Shown here one piece after another: positions 23,818-32,527 of a stretch of 33,218 nt of DNA. The position numbers were made by a program, and so were the translations under genes. This DNA comes from Desulfonema limicola (lineage in GTDB: Bacteria > Desulfobacterota > Desulfobacteria > Desulfobacterales > Desulfosalsimonadaceae), in NCBI GenBank assembly GCA_020722245.1, contig DYLE01000002.1, positions 1 to 33,218 of the forward strand. The letters run 5' to 3'. Within the stretch, counting starts at the first letter, position 1, and every line of letters starts with the position of its first letter. A model generated the notes under the pieces. It did not search any database. It had not been told where the DNA came from and saw nothing but the letters and a program-made list of their open reading frames with translations.

Positions 23818-25603
23818 ATGCGGATTTTATTCATGAAAAACAAATTCCCCCCGCTCTTCATCTTTATGTTTTTTGGTGTGGTGCTGTCTGCCCATGCCTC
23901 AACGATCAATTCACTGGTCGAGGCGGTTCAACTTAAAGAATGGATCGATAACAATTACCGCACCGGGACGGGAGAACGGGTAGTCCTCATCGATGTGGTG
24001 CCGGGAATAGAGAGCCGTGAAAGCGGGTTTTCCGGTGATTTTGAAAATTTAAAAAAGCAGCTTGCCAAAAAATTCGGCAAACAGTCGCCTGCCTATAAAT
24101 TATTGGATCAGCAGAATCGGGATGGTTTGCTGGGGCATATCCCCGGAGCGATTCTCAATATCTCGCATGACGATCTGGAGACGATGAAGCGAAACGACGG
24201 TCCCATAGACGTGGATCATCAGGTCGGGAGCGGGGATCGCGTTGATGAGCTTCTCCAGTCTCACGGCATAACGCCCGACGATGTCATCGTCATCACCAGT
24301 TCCCAGCAGACTCCCTGGACGGTTTGTGCTCCGCGTCTCTGGTGGACGCTTTACTACTGGGGCTTTTCCCCTGAAAGGATCAAACTTCTGAATGGCGGCA
24401 ACAAGGCGTATGCGCTGGCCGGCTATAAACTTGAAGGCGATGTCGCGCAACCTGAAATCAAGCCGTCAACGATGACCGTCGACGCCGTTCCCACCCGTCA
24501 TTTTGAGTCAAGAATCGGATTGCAGGAGATGATTGATCTGGTTGACAGCGGCAAGACCAGCAATGGGAGGTAACTCTGCTGGATGTCCGCCAGCCTCCGG
24601 CGGCCTTTTATCTGAAAGATTCGAAAAACGCCGCCGGATTACAAAAGCCGGATGGTATTCCGGACATTTACCAGGTCAAAGGGTTCAGCTATAATGCTCA
24701 TGACAAGCTTTTTACCCGCGCATCAGACAAAAAAATTTCAATCTTAGTCAGATGCTGTTTGCAAAGGAAGCCAACGACGGAAAAACGGCCTGGCTTATTT
24801 TTGACCCTGCCGGTGATCCGCCGATTCCCCTCCCCAATGGGTTTGTGACGCTGCATATGGTTAAAACATCATCCGGCATGGGGCCTCTCCCTATCCCGAT
24901 TGGGACCCGAAGCGGCGATTTTGGCGGAATCATCAAAGGAGCGCGCCTGATCAAGTCCGATACTTACAATCTCACAGTTTCTTCAGTAACCGGCAAGGAC
25001 AATCGTTTCAAGAGCCGTGAAGAACTGATCGCCGTCTTTGAAAAAGCAGGAATCGACGGGAAAAAGCCAATTATTTTCTACTGCAACTCGGGCGCTCTCA
25101 GTTCGTTCTATTTCTATGCCCTGCATGAGATCGCCGGGTTCGAAAATGTCAGGATGTATGACGGATCATGGCAGGAATGGGCCAATCTGACTGCGTTTGA
25201 ACCGGTTGACACCCGTTATGTCCGCCGGGACGCTGAAATGCTCTACCCATCATTGCCGGCCATGAATCCGGCCGTGATGATGTTCTCCGGTGAGAACAGC
25301 TACCTGGAATGGAACGGCGCACGATTTGCCAACAGGGTAACGGATGCTCCGGCAACGGCCAAAGAGATCAAACCGGGTGGAACATTGAAGGGGGGGAATA
25401 TGCACTGGGATACGCTGCACAGATCCGAGCATGTTGTCTTCAGACCTTCAAAAACAGTCAGCTCCGCGAAGGAGCTTAAAAATTACACCTCTTCAACCGA
25501 TTGGCCGGAGATGAATACGGCCCCCGATTATAAAGGCATTGCCGAAAGAATTGCCGAGGAAGACCGCGCATTCCCGCATAAAACCCTGGAAACAGCAAAA
25601 TGA
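23818..25603 (+). pseudogene. exported tandem rhodanese-like protein (ExtH-like), interrupted by two one-base frame breaks
   Basis: ATG 23818 (AGGAG upstream) opens a signal peptide followed by a rhodanese-like domain with a degenerate active loop (ITSSQQTPWT). The frame stops at 24571, continues in a second frame as VTLLDVRQPPAAFYLKD, and then in a third frame from about 24736, including ATG 24752, to TGA 25601-25603. The second rhodanese domain has LLDVR, an active-site loop YCNSGALSSF with catalytic-type Cys, and DGSWQEW. Adding one G at 24565-24567 and one A at 24729-24735 gives a continuous protein of about 595 residues. It would act in the periplasm on sulfur or selenium species. It sits directly upstream of a porin, as extH does before extI in Geobacter. 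Mutation and sequencing slip are both possible. Confidence 0.75.
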
Positions 25604-25911
25604 AACGAGAAAATTATAAAAAAGCCTATTGGCAGCCAAAATGGCCTCTCCCCCCTGTTTAAAGGCGATTCTTTATAAGAATACCCCCCCCGTTTTGTTA
25701 AAAAACGGGAGAGATATCTCCAGGCCGGATATTGATTAACACCGGACTGACCCGAAGAACAGGTTTCCGGAACTGGCGAAGATCGCCGACGACAATGTGG
25801 ATTCACGGCCAAATGCGGCAATACCAGATGGCGCAAGAACATCCGGTAGAGCTGAGACTTCAGGCGCTTGATGAGAGATAGCCTATGTGAAATCAGCTTG
25901 GGTGAAATCAA
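25604..25911. other. 308-base gap without a supported gene; contains one hairpin
   Basis: No frame here gives a convincing protein. Bases 25689-25696 and 25702-25709 form a perfect 8-bp stem (CCCGTTTT with its complement, 5-nt loop) after a run of eight C. No T-tract follows on either strand, so it is at best a weak terminator or RNA-stability element at the end of the rhodanese gene. The 3' half (about 25800-25890) contains a short open stretch ending EHPVELRLQALDER before a TAG; it resembles the end of some protein, but I cannot place it. Confidence 0.4.
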
Positions 25912-27255
25912 TTGTTAAATCATTATTCCTTGAAGATAAAGAGAAATATCATTGTGTATCGATTGCAACTGATACTGATACTTCTTATCGCCTCTCCGGC
26001 GTTTTCCGGTGAATTGCCATACAAAAACGTCAACCTCGGGCCAGCAAATATTTCTATAGGCGGCGAATACCGGCTTCGGGGAGAATATGACAACAATTTC
26101 GATATTAAGAAATACGCGCCGGAAAATGACGATTCCTTCCTTCTCTCCCGGCTCAGGCTCGAATTGAGCGCGGTGTTCCCTTCCTCTCTGAAGACCTTTT
26201 TGCAGTTACAGGATTCAAGAAGCCTGGGGGCAAAATTTGACGATTCCGACTTTAAGGAAAGCAACCCCTTTCATGACAACATGGATATCCGGCAGGCTTA
26301 TGTCGATTACAGACTTTCCAGCGGCTTTTCCTTCCAGGGGGGCCGGCAAGAGATCGCTTTTGGGGACAGGCGGATTTTCGGACCGGGCAACTGGGGAAAC
26401 ACCGGCCGATATGTCTGGGATGCGGCCAGAATACGGTATACAAATGCGTGGGTGGATTCCCATACCTTTTTCGGCCGGTTCATCATCCGGGACCCGGACA
26501 GATGGCCCAACAAGCATGCGGACGGCCCCACCGCCTATGCCAACTATACCATGATTAAAAACCTGCCCTTTGACCTGGATCTGTTTTATATCATCAAGAG
26601 CGATTCCCACGGGGATACGATCGGCGAGTCCGGGACCGGGAACCTGGCCTGTCACAACACCGGGTTTGCGTTAAACGGCACATTAAGCCGCTGGGATTAT
26701 GGCGCAACCTTTGTCTACCAGTTCGGGGACAAGGGGGATGATGATATTTCCGCCTACGGGCTTGCGGCCCGGCTCGGGTATACCTTTGCCCTGCCGTGGT
26801 CGCCCCATGTGATGATCCAGTTCATAAACGGCTCGGGCGACAAGAATCCGAATGACGGCAGAAACGGCACTTTTGACGGGGTTTTTTCAGGGGCCGACAC
26901 GGTGCTCTACGGATGGATGAACCTGTTTTTCTGGTCAAACACCAGGGAGTACCGCATCGACACGGTCCTTTCCCCCACAGAAAAACTTTCTTTCCGGGGC
27001 GAGTATCATTATTTTACCCTGGATGAAAAAAAGGATGCCTGGTATTATCCGGGCAATGCCCAGCGACGTGATCCCACGGGAAACTCGGGCCGGGACCTGG
27101 GCCAGGAGATCGATCTCACCTTGCACTACCAGGCGAAAAAATGGCTTGATCTCAGCGGCGGCTACTGCTTTTTCTTTCCCGGCGAGTTCATCCGAAATAC
27201 AGGCCCGCATCCGGATGCGTCGTGGGCGTTTCTGCAGACCGTGTTCATGTTTTAA
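25912..27255 (+). CDS. outer-membrane beta-barrel porin (alginate-export/ExtI-like)
   Basis: A 447-residue outer-membrane protein: signal peptide ending near PAFSG (about residue 33), then a chain of alternating amphipathic strands, ending in a C-terminal Phe (FLQTVFMF), the outer-membrane sorting signal. Conserved phrases such as GGEYRLRGEYDNN, QAYVDYRLSSGFSFQGGRQE and GDRRIFGPGNWGNTGR fit the alginate-export porin superfamily. Placement between a rhodanese-like protein and multihaem cytochromes matches ExtI, the porin of Geobacter implicated in selenite and tellurite reduction. The start is uncertain: TTG 25912 gives the longest frame, while GTG 25954 has AAGAGA in front and leaves a better-sized signal peptide. 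Confidence 0.82.
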   Translation: MLNHYSLKIKRNIIVYRLQLILILLIASPAFSGELPYKNVNLGPANISIGGEYRLRGEYDNNFDIKKYAPENDDSFLLSRLRLELSAVFPSSLKTFLQLQDSRSLGAKFDDSDFKESNPFHDNMDIRQAYVDYRLSSGFSFQGGRQEIAFGDRRIFGPGNWGNTGRYVWDAARIRYTNAWVDSHTFFGRFIIRDPDRWPNKHADGPTAYANYTMIKNLPFDLDLFYIIKSDSHGDTIGESGTGNLACHNTGFALNGTLSRWDYGATFVYQFGDKGDDDISAYGLAARLGYTFALPWSPHVMIQFINGSGDKNPNDGRNGTFDGVFSGADTVLYGWMNLFFWSNTREYRIDTVLSPTEKLSFRGEYHYFTLDEKKDAWYYPGNAQRRDPTGNSGRDLGQEIDLTLHYQAKKWLDLSGGYCFFFPGEFIRNTGPHPDASWAFLQTVFMF

Positions 27256-27266
27256 GGAGGGGTGTC

Positions 27267-29677
27267 ATGAAAAAGGATTCCCGTTTCCATTTAACTCTAT
27301 TTTGGCTTGTCATGGTATCGGTTGACAGGGCATATGAACAGGCGAAACAGGACGCCATGGGCATCTGCCCGCCGATCTTTCTGCAGGACGAGAACGGAAA
27401 CATCATCAACCCGGTTTCAGGTGTAAACGCCGATGTACCCTACAGCCCGAAACAGACCTGCGGCAAGTGCCACGATTACGATAAAATTACGAAAGGATAC
27501 CATTTCCAGCAGGGCAAGGGCGAGAAGATGACACCCGAGTATGCCGCGCGCTACCCCTGGTGCACCAGCCCGGGCCAGTACGGCGGCCGGTGGTGAAGCC
27601 CCGGCCCGATCTTTCCGCAGTTGGCGGAAAAGCATAACACATCCCCCCTTCAGATCGATTTTACTTCATATACCTTTGCGAAAATGTGCGGCCTTTGCCA
27701 TCCGGGCGGGGCTGCCTGGAGTATGATCGAAACGGCAACCGCTATGACCAGTTTGCCGAAAATCCGAAAAACGCGATTATCCCCGGCGAAACAAACGGCC
27801 TGGACGGCGATTATTTCAAGTCTGACTGGGCCAAAAGCGGCGCAATGGAGGCGGACTGCCTCATGTGCCACCTTAAGGAGTATGACAACGACGCCCGTAT
27901 GAAACAGATATCGGCCTTGAATTTCAGGTGGGCGGCCACGGCCGGGGCCGGCTTCGGGGAGGTTGTCGGCAGTGTCGCCAAAAAAGAGACACCCTTGGTG
28001 GAATACGACCCCGCCCGATTCGGACCGGACGGTACGGTGACGCTTCCGGTGATGAGAAAACCGCTCAATGAAAACTGCCTGTTCTGCCACCATGAGTCGG
28101 GATGGAAAAAGCGGGGCCAGTCGTTTTCAAAACGGACCGACGTGCATATGCGGGCCGGGCTTTTGTGCGTGGACTGCCATGTGACCGGCCGGGAGGCAAC
28201 GGACAAAAGGATTTACGGCCGGGAGGAACACCAGATCGGCAAGGGGGACGATCCCGGCGATTTTGTCCGCGACGACCTGGACAACACCATGCGCGCCTGT
28301 GAAGACTGCCATGACAAAGGGATCTTAAACGCGCCGATCCCCAAACACAAAGGATTTCCTCCGTCACACTTCGAACATATCGCTTGCCGGACCTGCCACA
28401 TGCCGTGGCACCAGGTCAAGGCGGCCCTGATCCAGGATGCCTCGGTGTTCAACACAAGCCCCCGGATTGAGCCGCCGTCCAAGCGGATCTGGTCCTTTTA
28501 CGGGCCGGACATGAAGCCATGGAACTACTACGGATTTGCCCTGGGATATCCTGAAGGGGATCAGCCCCTCACCCAGTACCGGCCGGTGCATGCGCTCTAC
28601 AAGGGGAAAATTTATCCCGTAAACCGGGTTTACACCCGCTGGGTCGGTATCAAAACCGACAGTCAGCCGGGTATCGACATGCCCCACATGACGGATATCT
28701 TCATGATGTGGAAAACCCACATGGACGATCCGAACAAAAACTACCCCCTCCTTTCCATGATCAACGACGATAATAAGGACGGGTATCCCGAGGTTAATCG
28801 GCCGGAAGAGATCCGCGCACTGATCGATTCGGTGGTTGCCATGCTCAAGAAAAAGGGGGAATCACTTGGAGGTAAAACCGTCGTGTTTGTGGACGGGGAT
28901 CGCTACACAGCAGATGGAAGCACCTGGACCGACATCCCCAAAAAACCCTATGAATACTCCCCCTACGGATCCGTGTTTAAATACTCCCACGATATCTGCC
29001 CGGCCAAAAACGCCCTGGGCGCAAAGGGCTGCACGGACTGCCACAGCGACAAATCGGACTTCTTTTTTGGAAAGGTCATGAAACAGCCCTTTGATGCGAA
29101 CGGAACACCCACCTATGAGCCGCAATACAAACTCATGGGGTATGACGGTCATGCCCGGCGCTATGCAGGCATGGCCGGCGCCACGGCCGCTTTTTTCAAG
29201 TGGCTGGCCATTATCGTGCTTGCCGGTCTTTTTATTCATATCCTGCTCGATTTTTTTGCAAGGCGCCGTGACATCAAAAAAAGAAAGGATATGGATGCCC
29301 AGGACATGGCCGGAGAATATCAGCGTTTTAATTCAAACTTTTTGGCCCAGCACCTGCTTTTGGCCGTAAGCGTTATCCTTTTGAGCGTATCGGGTGTTTT
29401 CCTGTGGGGATTGCGCTACCCCGGCGCGCACTGGGCCGCCGTCCTCACCGGCGCGGCCGGCGGTATCGACTTCTGGCGGCTGGTCCACCGGGCCGGCGGC
29501 CTTGTTTTAACCTTTACCTGTTTCTATCACCTGGTTTACTGCCTCGTCCACCCGGAAGGCCGCCGGGATTTTATCCTGATGCTTCCCCGGGCAAAGGACG
29601 TTGCCGATTTTTTCAAAAACCTGGCCTGGTTTGTGGGCCTTGCCAAGGAGCGCCCGCAATTCGGACGGTTCTCCTAA
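27267..29677 (+). CDS. octahaem cytochrome c with cytochrome b-type membrane domain; in-frame TGA (candidate selenocysteine) and one frame break
   Basis: This is a paralogue of the cytochrome at 19756. ATG 27267 has a strong AAGGAGG. Eight motifs are present: CGKCH (Cys65), CGLCH, CLMCH, CLFCH, CVDCH, CEDCH, CRTCH and CTDCH. Codon 110 (27594-27596) is TGA in GGRW-TGA-SPGP, exactly where the paralogue has Cys123 (GGNWCSPAP), and homology continues in the same frame after it (PQLAEKHNTS). Frame is then lost at a GGGG run (27708-27711); one added G restores HPGGGCLEYDRNGN and the rest to 29677. The C terminus has about four helices like formate-dehydrogenase gamma/cytochrome b561, with haem-ligand-type His in AQHLLL, VHRAGG and FYHLVY. 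It ends abruptly at RPQFGRFS, where relatives add further helices. It probably takes electrons from quinol; the acceptor is unknown. Confidence 0.75.
27594..27630 (+). promoter_or_regulatory. candidate bacterial SECIS element: TGA plus downstream hairpin
   Basis: The in-frame TGA at 27594-27596 is followed 15 nt later by a perfect 7-bp hairpin, TTTCCGC-AGTTG-GCGGAAA (27612-27630). The apical loop has five bases with G in its second position, and 22 nt separate the TGA from the loop. Known bacterial SECIS elements lie directly behind the UGA, with the loop roughly 16-37 nt away, an upper stem of at least four pairs and a G among the first two loop bases; all of these hold here. The equivalent stretch of the Cys-encoding paralogue (from about 20147) does not form this hairpin. 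It is suggestive, not proof. Confidence 0.45.
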
Positions 29678-29783
29678 TCCATTTCCGTCCCGGCCGCTTC
29701 CCCGGCTCCCTGATGTGGATGCATGGACGGATGTCAAAAACGGAAAAGGCTCAGGAGCACCCGGAAGAATAAAAGGAGATACA

Positions 29784-29919
29784 ATGAAATGCCCGCAGGG
29801 GTTTGCGTTGTTCGGCGCCTGTTGCCGATTTAATCACCTCAGCAAAATCCCTGGGTATCACCAAGGGGATGCCGGTCAGGGATGCGCTGGAAAAAATGAT
29901 GGCGGATCCGGCAAAATAG
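29784..29919 (+). pseudogene. internally deleted second copy of the DUF1805 gene
   Basis: Behind an AAAAGGAG ribosome site, ATG 29784 encodes KCPQGFALFGA, then the homology to the gene at 16306 jumps frame and continues as APVADLITSAKSLGITKGM followed by VRDALEKMMAD, ending at TAG 29917-29919. About 100 bases of the parent (the GSFNIQAMEK to TFDAALS part) are missing, and the signal peptide and first 70 residues are also absent. DNA identity is high at both ends (for example aaatgcccgcaggggtttgcg). It is a dead duplicate lying after the second octahaem cytochrome. Confidence 0.8.
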
Positions 29920-30068
29920 TATCGTGTTTAGCCTTGCCGCCCGTTGTCCAAAAGGGGCCCATTAACCATTTTATTAACGGATCTGAGAAAATATGATTCG
30001 GGTATCTATATCCTCGACTGTTTTACATGGCCGAAAAATTCGATAAAACAACTTTTTTTTCTGTAAAT

Positions 30069-30179
30069 TCAATTTGGGATTTGATCAGGCTCCACTCTCA
30101 TATAAATTTTACCTGCAGATTCCCATTCCTCGCTTACTTCCATCAGGATGGCGCTCACCAGCCGAAGCAGGAAGGACAT
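30069..30179 (-). mobile_element. C-terminal remnant of an IS256-family (mutator-type) transposase
   Basis: On the minus strand a short frame encodes LLRLVSAILMEVSEEWES then GKIYM and a stop at 30069-30071. This resembles the end of IS256-type transposases, where LRL-V-x-A-x-LMEI-EEW-x-x-G-(R/K)-x-Y precedes the stop. The rest of the element and its terminal repeats are not visible. It marks past insertion at the right edge of the disturbed region. In the remaining bases from 29920 to 30305 I see only AT-rich sequence and no gene. Confidence 0.55.
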
Positions 30180-30305
30180 AAGCTTTTTTGAAATTACAGA
30201 AAGAATGTTACACTATCGATGCGGCGCGCAGCTCAAATAGGCCGCCTGAAATGCCTTAGAACTTTTGACTGTCAAGTTAAAATAACTCAGCGCAAAATTA
30301 AAAGT

Positions 30306-32459
30306 ATGACAACCCTGATCGGCACCATCGAACATATCACCTACCACAATGAGCAGACCCGGTACACGGTCGCCCGCTTAAAAACCAGCGGGGCGGCCTC
30401 GATAACGGCTGTTGGATACCTGGCCGGACCGATCGCCGGCGAAGCGGTTCGGCTGACCGGCGAATGGAACGCCCATCCCCGATACGGTCAGCAGTTTTGT
30501 TTCGATACCGCGGATATCATTCCTCCGGCAACCGAAGCCGGAATCCAGAAATACCTGTGCGCCGGTTTTCTCAAGGGCATCGGACCAGCCACGGCTGAAA
30601 AAATCGTCCGCCGGTTCGGTCCGGACACCTTCAGCGTGATCGAAGAAACCCCCGAACGGTTAACCGAGGTGGAAGGGATCGGAGGCAAAAAGGCCGCGCA
30701 AATAGGCGTGCAGTGGCGCTCCCATCACGCGGTCAGGGATATCATGCGGTTTTTGCAGGAAAACGGGGTTAAACCGGCATACGGCGCAAAAATCTTCAAA
30801 ACCTACGGAAACGATGCCCTTGACATCCTTCGCAAATCCCCTTTCCGTCTGGTAAACGATATCCCCGGCATCGGGTTTTACATCGCGGACCGGATTGCAA
30901 GCACTCAGGGGATCGAAACAGACGCCGAGGAAAGGGCCGCCGCCTGCATCCTGCACATCCTTCGGCAGGCGGCGACCGACGGCCATGTGTTTATGCCGAT
31001 GGAAGACCTGATCGAAACCGCCGGCAGGCTGTTTGAGATCGATTCAAACACCGTGCAGAACACGGCGGAAAACCTGGCCAAAAACCAGGAGCTCGTCGTC
31101 GAATCTATCGAGGGAATAAAAACGGTCTACCTTTGCGCCCTGCACCGGGCGGAAACCTCCATCGCCGAAAAAATCAAGGCCCTGCGCTCTGTTCCGGCGG
31201 ACCCCCTGCCGGTTCCGGTAAAGGAGATCCTATCCGGGATCGAACACAGGCTGGTGCTTGCGCTTTCATCAGAGCAAAGGGAGGTGCTTGAAAGCATTTT
31301 CGATCACCGGATCGCGGTCATCACCGGCGGTCCCGGAACCGGAAAAACCACCCTGATCAAATCCATCACCATGATCTGCAAACGCCTCGGCCTTAAAATC
31401 CGCCTTGCCGCGCCCACCGGACGGGCGGCCCGCAGGCTGTCCGAGGTGAGCGGGGAGCCGGCCCAGACCATTCACAAGCTGCTGGGATACAGTTTTGAGG
31501 AACAGCTTTTTGCGAAAAACGCAGTCGATCCCATCGATGCCGACATGCTCATCGTGGATGAAGCCTCCATGGTCGATACGGTCCTGATGCACCATTTAAT
31601 CACCGCTGTTCCTTTTAAGGCCAGGCTGCTTATGGTCGGAGACGCCTTTCAGCTTCCGCCGGTGGGGCCGGGCAACCTTCTTTCCGACCTCATTGCATCA
31701 AATACCATCCCGGTGTATTACCTGAAAACCATCTTTCGCCAGGCCGCCCAGGGCAGCATCGTGGCAAACGCCCACCGGGTCAGAAACGGCGACACCCCCG
31801 AGCTTCTGCCCCTCGATCGACGGTCGGATCAGGAAGGGGCGTTTTATTTCCTGGAGCAGATCGAACCCGGCCAGGTGGCCTCCACCATTGTAAACCTCTG
31901 CGTAAAAAGGCTTCCTGAGATGTTCGGCTTAAATCCCCTATCTGATATTCAGGTCTTGTCGCCCATGCACAAAGGAAAGGCTGGCACCCTGCATCTCAAC
32001 TCCAGGCTTCAGCATGAATTGAATACGGCTTCCCTGTCCATTTCCAATGGAGAAAGCCTCTTTAAGGTCGGGGACAGGGTGATGCATCTTAAAAACAACT
32101 ACCAGAAGGAGGTGTATAACGGGGATATCGGCGTCATCACCGGCATCGATAAAAAAAAAGAGGCCGTGAGCGTCGACTTCTATGGCCGGGAGGTCTGCTA
32201 TGCCTTAGACGAGCTTGATGAACTGACCCTGGGATATGCCATCTCCGTACACAAATCCCAAGGGTCTGAATACCCCGCTGTGGTCATGCCCCTGGTCACC
32301 GAGCACTACATCATGCTTCAGCGAAACCTGCTTTACACCGCCATCACCCGAGCGCGGGAGATTGTGGTGCTGGTCGGATCCAGAAAAGGCCTTGCCATCG
32401 CCTTAAACAACAACAAGCCGCAGATGAGGCGCTCAGCTCTGGCAAACCGCCTGCGATAG
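30306..32459 (+). CDS. recD2: RecD2-type ATP-dependent DNA helicase (exodeoxyribonuclease V alpha-like)
   Basis: A 717-residue SF1B helicase. It has an N-terminal OB-like region (residues 1-75), helix-hairpin-helix repeats (about 80-200, including LCAGFLKGIGPATAEKIVR), a Walker A motif TGGPGTGKTTLIKS (about residue 340), a Walker B/DExx box IVDEASMVD (about residue 416), and C-terminal motifs GYAISVHKSQGSEYPAV and YTAITRAREIVVLVG. The long N-terminal extension without RecB/RecC partners nearby is typical of RecD2 rather than RecBCD RecD. ATG 30306 is preferred to the frame start at 30219 because homology begins at TLIGTIEHI; the ribosome site is weak. It unwinds DNA 5' to 3' in repair. Confidence 0.92.
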   Translation: MTTLIGTIEHITYHNEQTRYTVARLKTSGAASITAVGYLAGPIAGEAVRLTGEWNAHPRYGQQFCFDTADIIPPATEAGIQKYLCAGFLKGIGPATAEKIVRRFGPDTFSVIEETPERLTEVEGIGGKKAAQIGVQWRSHHAVRDIMRFLQENGVKPAYGAKIFKTYGNDALDILRKSPFRLVNDIPGIGFYIADRIASTQGIETDAEERAAACILHILRQAATDGHVFMPMEDLIETAGRLFEIDSNTVQNTAENLAKNQELVVESIEGIKTVYLCALHRAETSIAEKIKALRSVPADPLPVPVKEILSGIEHRLVLALSSEQREVLESIFDHRIAVITGGPGTGKTTLIKSITMICKRLGLKIRLAAPTGRAARRLSEVSGEPAQTIHKLLGYSFEEQLFAKNAVDPIDADMLIVDEASMVDTVLMHHLITAVPFKARLLMVGDAFQLPPVGPGNLLSDLIASNTIPVYYLKTIFRQAAQGSIVANAHRVRNGDTPELLPLDRRSDQEGAFYFLEQIEPGQVASTIVNLCVKRLPEMFGLNPLSDIQVLSPMHKGKAGTLHLNSRLQHELNTASLSISNGESLFKVGDRVMHLKNNYQKEVYNGDIGVITGIDKKKEAVSVDFYGREVCYALDELDELTLGYAISVHKSQGSEYPAVVMPLVTEHYIMLQRNLLYTAITRAREIVVLVGSRKGLAIALNNNKPQMRRSALANRLR

Positions 32460-32527
32460 CCGGTCTGGTTTTTCCTTGAACGAACCCATGGATTCATATA
32501 TGTCTTTTCTAAAAGGATATACAGGAT

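Noticed and set aside
24565-24735. Programmed ribosomal frameshifting as the explanation for the rhodanese frame breaks
   Set aside because: Two breaks in one gene plus similar ones in unrelated neighbours, all at simple runs and without a clear stimulatory structure, fit indels better.
25689-25709. 8-bp hairpin after the rhodanese gene as an intrinsic terminator
   Set aside because: There is no T-tract after the stem on either strand, so it is only mentioned within the gap entry.
29601-29996. A 131-residue plus-strand frame spanning the cytochrome end and the DUF1805 remnant
   Set aside because: It reads through the cytochrome gene and the duplicate in the wrong frame for most of its length; only a few codons (KCPQGFAL) belong to real homology.
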